Position numbers and translations under genes: made by a program. Positions 1 through 9,090 of a stretch of 51,219 nucleotides of DNA are shown piece after piece; the stretch's first letter is position 1; each line of letters begins with the position of its first letter. The notes under the pieces are model-generated. The model had not been told where the DNA came from. It searched no databases and saw nothing but the letters and a program-made list of their open reading frames with translations. The stretch lies in contig NZ_JANJTL010000127.1 in the NCBI RefSeq assembly GCF_024711105.1, forward strand, positions 1-51,219, written 5' to 3'. The stretch is from Brevundimonas sp. (GTDB lineage: Bacteria; Pseudomonadota; Alphaproteobacteria; Caulobacterales; Caulobacteraceae).

Positions 1-508
1 CCACCCACCCACCGGCTCCATCGCCCGCGCCCACGCACCGCGCGCCCCGCCCAACCCCCGTACCCACCCCCTCGAGCTCGCCCCCCCCCACGACGCCGGC
101 GGCCATCGACAGTAACAGGACGTTCATGGCGGCGTAGGCCAGAACGTCGGGCCGCGGAATTCGCGAGGTCAGGGCCTCGCGCCCGGTCACCGCGTCGGCC
201 ACGGCCAGCACCACCAGTTGGAAGGCGACCCCGCCCAAAAGGTTGTTGACCGCCAGCTGCGGCCCGGAGAACAACGCCGCCGTCGTCGAGGTCGCGATCT
301 CAGGCAGCGACGTGACCCCGCCCAGCACGACGAGTCCGACCACGGCCCCACCCAGCCCGGTCGCGGTTGCGAGGCGGTCCGCGTAGCGGGCCAGCCGGGT
401 CCCGGCATGCCACACCGCCGCCGCTGCCAGCGAGAACAGAACCAGGGAGGGGCCAAGGCCACCCTCGCCGTTCAGCCATCCGAGAATTTCGTCCAGCGCG
501 CCGTCCAC
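1..508 (-). CDS. Na+/Ca2+ exchanger-like membrane protein, truncated by the window edge
   Basis: The frame stays open from a GTG at 508 to the window edge, so the C-terminus is missing. The readable part runs from VDGALDEILGWLNGEGG into several hydrophobic segments, including GLGGAVVGLVVLGGVTSLPE followed by IATSTTAALFSGPQLAVNNLLGG. This resembles the alpha-repeat of the calcium/cation antiporter family (G-x-x-S-L-P-E-I with a following N-N-L-L-G), which lines the ion path in the inner membrane. The last ~30 codons (below about position 90) turn into a Gly-rich, non-membrane string, matching C-rich low-complexity DNA, so that end may not be real. Start choice is uncertain: GTG 508 has no clear ribosome binding site and overlaps the small upstream gene. 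It lies in a minus-strand run with another cation antiporter, suggesting an ion-homeostasis cluster (inference). Confidence 0.55.
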   Translation of the reverse strand, partial: MDGALDEILGWLNGEGGLGPSLVLFSLAAAAVWHAGTRLARYADRLATATGLGGAVVGLVVLGGVTSLPEIATSTTAALFSGPQLAVNNLLGGVAFQLVVLAVADAVTGREALTSRIPRPDVLAYAAMNVLLLSMAAGVVGGGELEGVGTGVGRGARCVGAGDGAGGWV

Positions 509-711
509 CGCCGGAAAGCCTGCGGGCCCGACGAATGTTCCGACTGTCCTGGGGCCGCGCGGGCTGAAACCTTGGCGGTCGAAACGGGTTGGAGGTCCAT
601 GCCGTAGGCGATGACCTGGTCGCCGGCGGGCGTCTCCATGAAGTGGTCATCTTCGCTCATGAGGGCCAGATAGTACCGTCCTGCCCGATAGGCCACTGGC
701 GCGCCTTTCAT
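472..711 (-). CDS. small hypothetical protein
   Basis: A 79-residue frame starts 7 bases after the stop of the upstream antiporter gene on the same strand, so it is probably co-transcribed with it. It has high GC at third codon positions like its neighbours. The first half (MKGAPVAYRAGRYYLALMSE) is mixed in composition, with no signal peptide or membrane segment; the last 25 residues are Arg/Trp-rich and may be out of the true frame. It overlaps the exchanger-like gene by 37 bases. I do not recognise a family. A frameshift joining it to the exchanger downstream is possible but cannot be shown here. Confidence 0.35.
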   Translation of the reverse strand: MKGAPVAYRAGRYYLALMSEDDHFMETPAGDQVIAYGMDLQPVSTAKVSARAAPGQSEHSSGPQAFRRWTARWTKFSDG

Positions 712-718
712 GACGCTC

Positions 719-1954
719 TCAGCGGTTGTGGTGCGTCGCGGTGACGAGATTGAAGACCGGCGTCGCCATCAGGGTGGTCACGATCGCCATGACCACCAGG
801 ATCGAAAAGACTTCGGGTCCGATTATGCCGTGGGCCAGGCCGATGTTGATGATGATCAGCTCCATGAGGCCGCGGGCATTCATCAGGGCGCCGACGCCGG
901 CGGCCGTGCGGTTGTCCTGCCCCGAGAGCCGGGCGGCGGCCCAGCAGGCGAGCCCCTTGGCGGCGATCGAGCCCAGCACAATCACGACGGCGACCGCGGC
1001 CAGGCTCACGGTGTTGACCAGCGTCAGCTGCGTGTTGAGGCCCGAGAAGGTGAAGAACATGGGGAGCAGGAGAACCACGACGAAGGGTTCCAGCTGACGC
1101 CGGAGTTCGTCGGCCAACAGGCCGCGGGGGATGGCGATACCCAGCACGAAGCCGCCGAAGACCGCGTGGACGCCGACGGCGTCCATCGCCCAAGCGCTGA
1201 GCATGTAGAGCATCAGGACGAGGGCCAGCATGCCGAGGTCGACCTCGCCGCGCCGTTCCGCATGATCGCCCAGCCTCTGGAGAAGGCGCGGCGCGATCAG
1301 GAGCATGAACGCCGCGAACAGACCCCCGCCGATGATCGCCTTTAGTGCGACCTCTGGGCCTGCGCCGAAACTGGCAAGTACGATCGCCAGCACGCACCAG
1401 GCGACCACGTCGTCGATCGCGCCGGCGGCCAGGGCGAGAGACCCGAGCGGGGTGCCGGCAAGGCCTCGCTCGTGGATGATCCGGGCCAGCATCGGAAAGG
1501 CCGTGATCGAGATGGCGGCCCCCATGAACAGGGTCGCCTGCCACAGCACGATGCCCTCACCGAACAGGCCGAGGCCAAGCAGCCAAGGGGTGACCGCGAC
1601 GGCCACGGCGAAAGGAGCCGCCATGCCGGCGATGGAGACCGACGCCGCGCTGGCCGCGTTCATGCGGAAATGATCCCGTCGGAAGGTCAGGCCGACCAGG
1701 AACATGTAAAGACCCACCCCGAACTGGGCGCCCACGAACAGCGTTGGCCTCAGATCCTCCGGAAACAGCGTCGCCTGCAGGTCGGGAACCAGCAACCCCA
1801 GGAGCGACGGTCCCAGGATCACGCCGGCGATCATCTCGCCGACGACCTGCGGCTGGCCGAGGAACCTCTTCGCCAGGCCGCCAACGACGCGGCAGGCGGC
1901 TACGGTCACCGCCATCTGCAGGAAGAAGGCGATGCTCAGCTCGGCGTTCGACAT
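719..1954 (-). CDS. CPA2-family cation/proton antiporter
   Basis: This 411-residue inner-membrane protein has about 12 hydrophobic segments and the Na+/H+-exchanger fold of the CPA2 family. Early motifs are LGQPQVVGEMIAGVILGPSL and GLYMFLVGLTFR, and the ion-binding region is AISITAFPMLARIIHERGL followed by GAIDDVVAWCVLA, where the double Asp is the family's expected ion/proton site. There is no C-terminal TrkA-N nucleotide-binding domain, unlike the Kef-type protein at 36762. The expected activity is exchange of Na+ or K+ for protons. The start is ATG 1954, preceded by a strong GGGAGGGG ribosome binding site. It is divergent from zwf with a 90-base gap. The exact ion cannot be read from sequence. 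Confidence 0.85.
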   Translation of the reverse strand: MSNAELSIAFFLQMAVTVAACRVVGGLAKRFLGQPQVVGEMIAGVILGPSLLGLLVPDLQATLFPEDLRPTLFVGAQFGVGLYMFLVGLTFRRDHFRMNAASAASVSIAGMAAPFAVAVAVTPWLLGLGLFGEGIVLWQATLFMGAAISITAFPMLARIIHERGLAGTPLGSLALAAGAIDDVVAWCVLAIVLASFGAGPEVALKAIIGGGLFAAFMLLIAPRLLQRLGDHAERRGEVDLGMLALVLMLYMLSAWAMDAVGVHAVFGGFVLGIAIPRGLLADELRRQLEPFVVVLLLPMFFTFSGLNTQLTLVNTVSLAAVAVVIVLGSIAAKGLACWAAARLSGQDNRTAAGVGALMNARGLMELIIINIGLAHGIIGPEVFSILVVMAIVTTLMATPVFNLVTATHHNR

Positions 1955-1992
1955 GGGTCCCCTCCCGGCCGCGGATTTGCCTCCGCTTCACC

Positions 1993-2032
1993 TTGGACAG
2001 CGCTACATAACAGGGTATGACAGCGCTGTCAT
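1993..2032 (+). promoter_or_regulatory. zwf promoter with LacI-type palindromic operator
   Basis: A perfect 16-base palindrome, ATGACAGCGCTGTCAT, lies at 2017-2032, 11 bases before the zwf ATG. A possible -35 (TTGGAC, 1993-1998) and -10 (TATGAC, 2016-2021) are 17 bases apart, which would place the operator over the -10. A second partial copy, GACAGCGCT, sits at 1996-2004. The GC-centred palindrome is typical of LacI-family operators. The same core recurs at 7695-7714 and, imperfectly, at 15630-15643. The likely binder is the LacI protein encoded at 9091 (inference). The promoter boxes are weak matches; the palindrome is certain. Confidence 0.7.
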
Positions 2033-2043
2033 TGGGAGGCGCC

Positions 2044-3489
2044 ATGAGAGATCTCGTCCTCTTCGGCGGCGGCGGAGACCTGTCGCTGCGCATGCTCCTG
2101 CCGTCCCTGTTCTGGCTTGAGCGGGACGGCCTGCTGCCGGACGACCTGAGCATCTGGGCCATCTCGCGCCGGGAAGAGGAACGGGCCGTCTTCCTGGATC
2201 GCATCCGCAAGGCGATCGGCCAGGCGGCGACAGAAGGAGACGCCTTCGAGCGAATGACCTCGCGCCTGACCTATCTGGCGCTGGACGCCACGTCCGCTGC
2301 AGGCCTCAAGCCGCTGGCCGACCAGATTCCGGCGGTGTCGCAGCCCATCTATTTCCTCGCCGTCTCGCCCACCCTGTATGCGTCGATCGCCGAGGCCCTG
2401 AAAGCGGCGGGGCTGGCGCGCTCCAACAGCCGCATCCTCCTGGAGAAGCCGGTCGGCCGGGATCTGGAGACGTTCCGCGAGATCGACGACGCCGTGGGCC
2501 GGGCCTTCGACGAGAGCCAGGTGTTCCGGATCGACCACTCTCTCGGCAAGGAGACGGTCCAGAATCTGATCGCACTGCGCTTCGGCAACACCGTGTTCGA
2601 GCCGCTGTGGAACAGCCAGAACATCGACCACGTCCAGATAACCGTCGGGGAGACGGTCGGCGTCGGCGACCGGTGGCCGTACTACGACGAGTACGGAGCG
2701 CTCCGCGACATGCTGCAGAACCACATGCTTCAGTTGCTGTGCCTGGTAGCGATGGAGCCGCCCAGTGACCTGGAGCCGGACTCGGTGCGCAACGAGAAGG
2801 TCAAGGTGCTGCGCTCCCTGCGTCCCATCACGCCGGAGGAGGCGGAACGCTCGACGGTGCGGGGTCAGTATGTCGCCGGCATCAGCGATGGGGATATCGC
2901 GAGTGGTTACCTGCAGGAGCGGGGCGGGCCGTCTGACACCGAGACCTTCGTCGCCATCCGGGCGGACATCGACAACTGGCGCTGGGCGGGCGTGCCCTTC
3001 TTCCTTCGCACCGGAAAGCGGCTGGCGGAGAAGCGCACCGAGATCGTGATCCAGTTCAAGCCGGTGCCGCATTCCATCTTCGACCACGGGCGTGGGGACC
3101 TGCAGGCCAATCGGCTGGTTATCGAGCTGCAGCCCGAGGAAGACATTTCGTTGACCGTGATGAACAAGCAGCCCGGCCTCGACAGGCAGATGCAGCTCCA
3201 GCCGATCCGGATGTCGCTGTCCTGGGGCCAAGGCGACCAGCAGGCGCGTCAGCCGCGGCGACGGATCGCCTATGAGCGCCTGTTGCTCGACGCCTTGAGC
3301 GGCGATTCCACCTTGTTCGTGCGCCGGGACGAGGCCGAGCAAGCCTGGAAGTGGGTCGACGAGGTTTCGGAGGCCTGGGCCAACGCCCGCCTCAAGCCAC
3401 GGACCTATGTCGCCGGGAGCTGGGGCCCGTCCGAGGCGGACATGCTGCTGGCCCGGAGCGGGCGGCGTTGGAACATAGGCCATGACTGA
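2044..3489 (+). CDS. zwf: glucose-6-phosphate 1-dehydrogenase
   Basis: The enzyme oxidises glucose-6-phosphate to 6-phosphogluconolactone with NAD(P)+, the entry to the Entner-Doudoroff route. It has 481 residues, normal for the family. The N-terminus carries the Rossmann glycine stretch LFGGGGDLSLRMLLPSLFWL, then LLEKPVGRDL, then the active-site segment RIDHSLGKETVQNL. The usual signature is DHYLGK; here Tyr is replaced by Ser, while the His and Lys are kept. The C-terminal substrate domain includes GVPFFLRTGKRL. I start at ATG 2044, which has GGGAGG at 2034-2039, rather than at 2017, whose codon falls inside the operator palindrome. It is the first gene of zwf-pgl-edd-glk-eda; its last 8 bases overlap pgl. 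Confidence 0.95.
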   Translation: MRDLVLFGGGGDLSLRMLLPSLFWLERDGLLPDDLSIWAISRREEERAVFLDRIRKAIGQAATEGDAFERMTSRLTYLALDATSAAGLKPLADQIPAVSQPIYFLAVSPTLYASIAEALKAAGLARSNSRILLEKPVGRDLETFREIDDAVGRAFDESQVFRIDHSLGKETVQNLIALRFGNTVFEPLWNSQNIDHVQITVGETVGVGDRWPYYDEYGALRDMLQNHMLQLLCLVAMEPPSDLEPDSVRNEKVKVLRSLRPITPEEAERSTVRGQYVAGISDGDIASGYLQERGGPSDTETFVAIRADIDNWRWAGVPFFLRTGKRLAEKRTEIVIQFKPVPHSIFDHGRGDLQANRLVIELQPEEDISLTVMNKQPGLDRQMQLQPIRMSLSWGQGDQQARQPRRRIAYERLLLDALSGDSTLFVRRDEAEQAWKWVDEVSEAWANARLKPRTYVAGSWGPSEADMLLARSGRRWNIGHD

Positions 3490-4192
3490 CATCCAGGTCC
3501 TGCCGAGCCGGCATGCCTGGGCGGAGATCGGCGCCCAACTTCTGGCCGAGGCGCTGCAAGCCGGCCTGAACGAGCGGGGTCGCGCAGCGATCGCTGGTGC
3601 GGGCGGATCGACGCCGTCGCCGATCTACGAGCGCCTGTCTCGATCGTCACTGGACTGGCCGCGCGTGACTGTGACCCTGGTGGATGAGCGTTGGGTGCCG
3701 GAGAATGATCCCGCGTCGAACGCAGCCCTGCTGCGTCGGACGCTGCTCAAAGGGGCGGCCGCCGAGGCGGAGTTCGTCGGCCTCGCCCAGGGCGCGCCCA
3801 CGGTCGACCGCTCGGCGCTGCTCGCCGCTCGCCTGCTGGACGGTCGCGTGGAACAGTTGGACGCCATCCTGCTGGGCATGGGCGAGGACGGCCACATCTG
3901 CTCGATGTTTCCGGGCAGCCCTACTCTGAAGTCGCTGCTCGACCCATCGGCCGGAAGGACGGTGCTGGGCGTGCCGCCGGGGCGCGATGGCTCGGCGCCT
4001 CCTCAGGAGCGTCTGTCCCTGAACCTCGCCTGGCTGAGGGAAGCGCGGCGCGTGGTCCTCGCCCTCTCCGGCGCCCCCAAGCGCGCGGTCTTCGACCGAG
4101 AAGCCGGCGGCGATCCCGAGGCTCAGCCCGTCGCGGCTCTGATCGCATCGGCGCCTGGACTGCACGTGATCTGGACGGAGGCGGCGCAATGA
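3482..4192 (+). CDS. pgl: 6-phosphogluconolactonase
   Basis: Hydrolyses 6-phosphogluconolactone to 6-phosphogluconate in the cytoplasm. The 236-residue protein belongs to the NagB/Pgl fold: the phosphate-binding loop is [15 protein letters not shown], followed by [23 protein letters not shown] and the active-site region [17 protein letters not shown], all standard for Pgl. It starts inside the end of zwf (8-base overlap) and its stop overlaps the edd start as ATGA, so translation of the three is likely coupled. The assignment is firm from motif order, length and context. Confidence 0.95.
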   Translation: MTDIQVLPSRHAWAEIGAQLLAEALQAGLNERGRAAIAGAGGSTPSPIYERLSRSSLDWPRVTVTLVDERWVPENDPASNAALLRRTLLKGAAAEAEFVGLAQGAPTVDRSALLAARLLDGRVEQLDAILLGMGEDGHICSMFPGSPTLKSLLDPSAGRTVLGVPPGRDGSAPPQERLSLNLAWLREARRVVLALSGAPKRAVFDREAGGDPEAQPVAALIASAPGLHVIWTEAAQ

Positions 4193-6096
4193 CCTCACTC
4201 AATCCCGTCGTGGCGCGCGTCACGGACCGAATTCGCGAACGCAGCAGGGAGACGCGCGCGGACTATCTGCGCCGGATGGACGCTGCGTCGGCTGAGGAGC
4301 CCGGGCGCGCGAAGCTGAGCTGCGCGAACTGGGCCCACGCCTTCGCCGGCAGTCCGGTCCAGGACAAGCTAAGGGCTATGGGCGGCCGGGATCCGAATAT
4401 CGGGATCGTGACGGCCTACAACGACATGCTGTCTGCGCACCAGCCGTTCGAGCGGTTCCCGGCTGTGATCCGGCAAGCGGTGCGCGACGTGGGAGCGACC
4501 GCCCAGGTCGCGGGCGGCACGCCGGCCATGTGCGACGGGGTGACCCAAGGCCGTCCGGGCATGGAGCTGAGCCTGTTCAGCCGTGACCTGATCGCCATGT
4601 CGACTGGCATCGCCCTGACGCATGACGCCTTCGACGCCGCTGTGATGCTGGGTGTCTGTGACAAGATCGTGCCCGGGCTGTTCATGGGCGCGCTGGCGTT
4701 CGGCCACTTGCCCGTGGTGTTCGCACCGGCCGGCCCGATGCCCTCAGGCATACCGAACGCCGAAAAGGCGCGGGTGCGGGCGCTCTACGCCCAGGGGCTG
4801 ATCGATCGGCAGGCCCTGCTCGAGAGCGAGGTGGCGTCCTACCATTCGCCGGGGACCTGCACCTTCTACGGCACGGCCAACTCAAATCAGATGATGATGG
4901 AGGTCGCCGGCCTGCACATGCCGTCCACCGCATTCGTCCATCCGGAAAGCGGCCTGCGCGACGCCTTGACGGCGGCCGCCGCGAAGCAGGCGGTCTGGCT
5001 GGCCCGGGAAGGCCGGGGCACCATGGCGCGGGTGGTGGACGAGCGGACCATCGTGAACATGATCACGGCCCTGCTGGCGACGGGGGGCTCGACCAACCAC
5101 GCGATTCATTTGATCGCTATGGCCCGGGCGGCCGGGGTGATCATCGACTGGACAGACATGGATGACCTGTCGTCGGCGACGCCGCTCCTGGCCCGGGTCT
5201 ATCCGAACGGTTCGGCGGACGTGAACGCCTTCCAGGCTGCGGGCGGACCGGCCTTCATCACACGCGAGCTTGTGGCCAGCGGCAATCTGCACGCCGATGT
5301 CGAGACGGTGATGGGGCACGGGCTCGAGGCCTATTTCCGGGAACCGAGCCTGGTCGACGGCGAACTGGTCTGGCGTGACGGCGTCGCCGAAAGCCTCGAC
5401 CGGGACATCTTGCGACCCGCCCACGATCCATTTCAGAAAGACGGCGGCCTGCGGCTGGTGCAGGGCGATCTCGGCCGGGCGGTAATCAAGGTCTCGGCGG
5501 TCAAGCCCGAGAACCGCGTCATCGAGGCGCCCGCGGCCGTCTTCGAAAGCCAGGAAGCGGCGCTGGAGGCCTTCAAGGCGGGCAAGCTGGACCGCGACGT
5601 GATTGTCGTCCTCCGCTTCCAGGGGCCGCGCGCCAACGGCATGCCGGAACTGCACAGCCTGTCGCCCGCGCTTTCGGTGCTTCAGGACAGGGGCTTCAAG
5701 GTGGCCTTCGTGACCGACGGCCGAATGTCGGGAGCCTCAGGCCGGACGCCGGCGGCGATCCATGTCTCGCCGGAGGCCCTGGCCGGCGGTCCGTTGGCCC
5801 ATGTGCGGGACGGTGACGTCATCCGGCTGGACGCGGAGCGCGGGGTCCTGACGACGATCGGCGCCGGCGATATCTCAGCACGGCCGTCGAGCCTGAGAAG
5901 CGACGCCCACGCCGAGGGCTCCTCCTGGGGCTATGGGCGCGAACTTTTCGCCATGTTCCGCCATTCCGTCTCGACCGCGGAGGAGGGGGCGTCAGTCTGT
6001 TTCGGTCCGCTCTCGACCGCGGTTGGCGCCGGTGACCAGCCGCGCGCGGACGGTCCGCCGAACCCGAATATTGTCGACCGCGCCGTCGACGCCTGA
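4189..6096 (+). CDS. edd: phosphogluconate dehydratase
   Basis: Dehydrates 6-phosphogluconate to 2-keto-3-deoxy-6-phosphogluconate (KDPG), the committed step of the Entner-Doudoroff pathway. At 635 residues it is slightly longer than usual, mainly through an extended N-terminus and tail. IlvD/Edd-family cysteines expected to hold the iron-sulfur cluster are visible in [23 protein letters not shown] and [15 protein letters not shown]. Later segments [14 protein letters not shown] and [20 protein letters not shown] are characteristic of the family. The dehydratase has no sign of damage. The ATGA overlap with pgl and the 15-base gap to glk place it in the middle of the operon. Confidence 0.96.
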   Translation: MTSLNPVVARVTDRIRERSRETRADYLRRMDAASAEEPGRAKLSCANWAHAFAGSPVQDKLRAMGGRDPNIGIVTAYNDMLSAHQPFERFPAVIRQAVRDVGATAQVAGGTPAMCDGVTQGRPGMELSLFSRDLIAMSTGIALTHDAFDAAVMLGVCDKIVPGLFMGALAFGHLPVVFAPAGPMPSGIPNAEKARVRALYAQGLIDRQALLESEVASYHSPGTCTFYGTANSNQMMMEVAGLHMPSTAFVHPESGLRDALTAAAAKQAVWLAREGRGTMARVVDERTIVNMITALLATGGSTNHAIHLIAMARAAGVIIDWTDMDDLSSATPLLARVYPNGSADVNAFQAAGGPAFITRELVASGNLHADVETVMGHGLEAYFREPSLVDGELVWRDGVAESLDRDILRPAHDPFQKDGGLRLVQGDLGRAVIKVSAVKPENRVIEAPAAVFESQEAALEAFKAGKLDRDVIVVLRFQGPRANGMPELHSLSPALSVLQDRGFKVAFVTDGRMSGASGRTPAAIHVSPEALAGGPLAHVRDGDVIRLDAERGVLTTIGAGDISARPSSLRSDAHAEGSSWGYGRELFAMFRHSVSTAEEGASVCFGPLSTAVGAGDQPRADGPPNPNIVDRAVDA

Positions 6097-6111
6097 CGCG
6101 AGGGAGAGTCC

Positions 6112-7089
6112 ATGACCATGAAGGACGGCACGCTCGCGCTGGTTGGCGACGTCGGAGGCACCAACGCCCGCTTCGCGCTCGCGGCCTGGAGCGACGGCCG
6201 GTTCGCCCTGGCTCAGCAGAAGAGTTTTCCGGCCGAGACGCACCCGACCTTCCTCGGGGCCGTGCGCGACTACCTCGAGGCGCAGGCTGTTCGTCCGGAC
6301 TATGCGGTGCTCGCCGTCGCCGGACCCGTCAGGAACGGAGAAATCGACCTGACCAACTCGCCGTGGCGCGTGTCGGAGAGCGAGCTGGAATCGCTCGGTC
6401 TGATGCAGGCTCGCCTCATCAACGACTTCGAAGCCCTGGCCTGGGGCGCCCCCGGCGTCTCGGAGGCCCACCTGGCCTCGCTCGGCGGGCCGGATGCAGG
6501 CGACCCGAACTGCACCGTCGCCGTGCTTGGACCTGGAACCGGTTTCGGGGTCTCGGCGCTGGTTCGTGACGGACGCGGCGGCGAAATCGCCATGCCGGGC
6601 GAGGGCGGGCACGTCTGCTTCGCGCCCGGCGACCCGATCGAGGACGAGATCCTGCGCATCCTCCGCCGGCGCTATGACCGGGTCTCGATCGAACGCCTGA
6701 TCTGCGGTCCGGGTCTGTTGAACATGCACCGGGCCCTGGCGGAGATCGAAGGCCGCGAGACTTCGGCGGACGATCCCGCCGAGATCACTCGGCAGGCGCT
6801 GGAGGACTGGCGTAGCCCCTGTGGGGCCACCCTCGCGCGCTTCTGCGCCATCCTCGGAGCGGTGTCGGGTGACGTGGCCCTGACCACTGGCGCGCGCGGC
6901 GGGGTCTATATCGCCGGCGGTATCGCACCGCGGATCCTGGACTTCCTGAAGGCCAGCCCCTTCCGCGAAAGGTTCGAGCGCAAGGGCCGGTTCGCGGATT
7001 ACATGAAGGCCATTCCCACGAAGGTCATTCTCGACAAGCACGCCGCGCTGCTGGGCGCGGCGCGGGCCCTCGAAAGGATCACGACATGA
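6112..7089 (+). CDS. glk: glucokinase
   Basis: Phosphorylates intracellular glucose with ATP, feeding zwf in the same operon. The 325-residue protein is of the Escherichia coli Glk type: N-terminal phosphate-binding loop LVGDVGGTNARFALA, substrate segment LINDFEALAWGAP, second ATP loop AVLGPGTGFGVSALV, and EGGHVCFAPGDPIEDEIL with the zinc-independent Glk pattern. GAGAG just upstream of ATG 6112 serves as ribosome binding site; ATG 6118 is an alternative start two codons on. It overlaps eda by ATGA. With a permease delivering free glucose (7760) rather than a PTS, glucokinase is the expected entry point. Confidence 0.94.
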   Translation: MTMKDGTLALVGDVGGTNARFALAAWSDGRFALAQQKSFPAETHPTFLGAVRDYLEAQAVRPDYAVLAVAGPVRNGEIDLTNSPWRVSESELESLGLMQARLINDFEALAWGAPGVSEAHLASLGGPDAGDPNCTVAVLGPGTGFGVSALVRDGRGGEIAMPGEGGHVCFAPGDPIEDEILRILRRRYDRVSIERLICGPGLLNMHRALAEIEGRETSADDPAEITRQALEDWRSPCGATLARFCAILGAVSGDVALTTGARGGVYIAGGIAPRILDFLKASPFRERFERKGRFADYMKAIPTKVILDKHAALLGAARALERITT

Positions 7090-7700
7090 TCGAGCTGATG
7101 CAGCGCGCCATTGTCATCCCTGTGCTGACGATCGAACGCGTCGGTGACGCGGCCCCGTTGGCGAGAGCCCTGGCGGCGGGGGGGCTGAGCGTCCTGGAGG
7201 TGACCCTGCGCACCCCGGCGGCGCTCGAGGCGATCACCGCCATTGCGGCGGACGTCCCCGAGGCGGTCGTCGGGTCGGGAACCTGCCTGACCGCAGCTGA
7301 CGTGGAACGCTCCGCCAAAGCGGGCGCCAAATTCGCCGTCAGTCCCGGCCTCACCCCGGACATCCTGGCTGCCGACGCGATACCTTTGCTGCCCGGCGTC
7401 GCCACCGCCTCTGAACTGATGGCGGGACTTCAGGCCGGACTATCCACGTTCAAGTTTTTCCCGGCGGTCCCGGCCGGCGGGACGGCCATGCTGAAGGCCT
7501 GGGCGGGCCCGTTCGCGGATGCGCGGTTCTGTCCGACCGGAGGCATCGACGTCGCCACGGCGCCGGAGTTCCTGGCCCTGCCGAACGTCCTCTGCGTCGG
7601 CGGCGGCTGGGTGGCTCCGAAGCCGCTGATCGATGCGGGCGACTGGGCGGGGATAACCCGGCTGGCGAGGTCTGCCGCGGCCCTTGCTCAGCGCCGTTGA
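7086..7700 (+). CDS. eda: KDPG aldolase
   Basis: Splits 2-keto-3-deoxy-6-phosphogluconate into pyruvate and glyceraldehyde-3-phosphate, closing the pathway. The 204-residue class I aldolase shows LEVTLRTPAALEAI with the catalytic-site Glu, GSGTCLTAADVERS, FAVSPGLTPDIL, and the Schiff-base lysine in TFKFFPAVPAGG, then FCPTGGID. Length is normal. It overlaps glk by four bases. Its stop codon lies within the operator palindrome at 7695-7714, so the end of the operon and the control site of the next gene are interlocked. Confidence 0.96.
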   Translation: MIELMQRAIVIPVLTIERVGDAAPLARALAAGGLSVLEVTLRTPAALEAITAIAADVPEAVVGSGTCLTAADVERSAKAGAKFAVSPGLTPDILAADAIPLLPGVATASELMAGLQAGLSTFKFFPAVPAGGTAMLKAWAGPFADARFCPTGGIDVATAPEFLALPNVLCVGGGWVAPKPLIDAGDWAGITRLARSAAALAQRR

Positions 7701-7714
7701 CAGCGCTGTCAACG
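7695..7714. promoter_or_regulatory. 20-base perfect palindromic LacI-type operator
   Basis: CGTTGACAGCGCTGTCAACG is a perfect 20-base palindrome. It contains the same 14-base core as the zwf operator and covers the eda stop codon. It lies 46 bases before the sugar permease start at 7760. TTGACA within it could be a -35 element, which would allow a bound repressor to block transcription of the permease and the LacI gene behind it. The likely regulator is the LacI protein at 9091 (inference). Confidence 0.75.
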
Positions 7715-7759
7715 CTGGTAGCGTCGCCGAAACCCGCTAGTCGGGATCGGGGGGGCATC

Positions 7760-9070
7760 ATGGAAATCGCAGGCGGCGGCGCGCAGGGTCATGCCAGGGG
7801 CGGAGGGGTGCGGCTGCTCGTTCCGCTGGTCGTGGCGCTCTTCTTCGCGTGGGGATTTGCGACGGTCCTGATCGACGCGCTTGTTCCCAAGCTGCGCGGC
7901 CTGTTCCAGCTCACCTACCTCGAAGCGGCGCTGACGCAGTCGTGCTTCTTTGCGGCCTATTTCATCGTGTCCCTGCCGGCCGCGGCCCTGTTGAGCCGCA
8001 TCGGTTATCTGAAATCTGTGGTCGTCGGCCTGATCGTCATGGCGTTCGGCTGCCTGCTGTTCGCTCCCGCGGCCCAGATCGGCGTCTATGCGACGTTCCT
8101 GGTGGCCCTGTTCATCATGGCTTCGGGGATCACCCTGCTGCAGGTGGCTGCCAATCCGCTGATGGCGCTCCTGGGCAGACCCGAGACCTCGCACAGCCGG
8201 CTCACCTTCGCTCAGTTCTTCAACTCGCTCGCGACCTTTGTCGGCCCGTTCGTAGGCGCGGCCTTCATCCTGCGCGAGGCGGGCGAGACGCCGGATCCCG
8301 CGACGCTTTCCCCCGAGCAACTCGCGGCCTTCCGCCTGGAGGGCGCGCAACACGTCCAAGGTCCTTTCCTTGCCATCGCAACAGGCCTGATCCTGATGGC
8401 GGTGCTGTTCTGGCTCCTGCGCAAGAAGGCCACGCTGCCGGAAGCGCAACGGGCGCCGGGGTTGGGCGAGACGTTCTCCCTGCTCAAGCGGCCGCGTCTC
8501 GCCTTCGCCGTGGTTTCGATCTTCGTCTACGTGGGCGCGGAGGTGGCCATCGGCAGTTTCCTGACCAACTACCTGGCTCAACCGCGCGTGCTCGGCCTGT
8601 CGCTGGACGAGGCGCACAAGCTGATCGCCTACTACTGGGGCGGCGCCATGGTCGGCCGTTTCATCGGAGGCTTCGTGCTTGGCCGGGTCGCGCCCGGCAA
8701 GGTCCTCGCTTTCTGCGCGGTCATGGCGGGCGGTCTCGCCCTCGTGTCGGCGATGACTTCGGGCCCGGTCGCGGCCTGGACGCTGATCGCGGTGGGCCTG
8801 TTCAACTCCATCATGTTCCCGACCATCTTCACGCTCGGCATCGAGGGCATGGAAGAGAAGACGCCCCAGGCGTCGGGCCTCATCTGCATGGCCATCGTCG
8901 GCGGCGCCGTCATCCCGCCGCTTACGGGTTGGGTGGCCGACCATGTCGGCCTGGCGCTGTCGCTGATCGTGCCGGCGGTTTGCTATCTGTGGATTGCGTT
9001 CTATGGATGGTCCGCGCGTCGGGCGGCTGCGGAGGCTGAGGCTCCGGTCGCCCCGCCCACGGGCGCATGA
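7760..9070 (+). CDS. FucP/GluP-like sugar:proton symporter (MFS)
   Basis: An inner-membrane permease of 436 residues with 12 hydrophobic segments. The opening LVVALFFAWGFATVLIDALV and the segments SCFFAAYFIVSLPAAALLSR, ITLLQVAANPLMALLG and TFAQFFNSLATFVGP are typical of the fucose/glucose/galactose symporter branch of the major facilitator superfamily. Start ATG 7760 follows a long G-run (GGGGGG) ribosome binding site; an upstream in-frame start at 7697 would fall in the palindromic operator and is less likely. Position between the Entner-Doudoroff operon and a LacI gene points to uptake of glucose released by the glucan enzymes. The substrate is inferred from context. Confidence 0.88.
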   Translation: MEIAGGGAQGHARGGGVRLLVPLVVALFFAWGFATVLIDALVPKLRGLFQLTYLEAALTQSCFFAAYFIVSLPAAALLSRIGYLKSVVVGLIVMAFGCLLFAPAAQIGVYATFLVALFIMASGITLLQVAANPLMALLGRPETSHSRLTFAQFFNSLATFVGPFVGAAFILREAGETPDPATLSPEQLAAFRLEGAQHVQGPFLAIATGLILMAVLFWLLRKKATLPEAQRAPGLGETFSLLKRPRLAFAVVSIFVYVGAEVAIGSFLTNYLAQPRVLGLSLDEAHKLIAYYWGGAMVGRFIGGFVLGRVAPGKVLAFCAVMAGGLALVSAMTSGPVAAWTLIAVGLFNSIMFPTIFTLGIEGMEEKTPQASGLICMAIVGGAVIPPLTGWVADHVGLALSLIVPAVCYLWIAFYGWSARRAAAEAEAPVAPPTGA

Positions 9071-9090
9071 TTTCGGATTAAGGACACGCC

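Noticed and set aside
218-607. Plus-strand frame near the window start
   Set aside because: Antisense to the exchanger-like membrane protein; composition typical of a GC-rich shadow.
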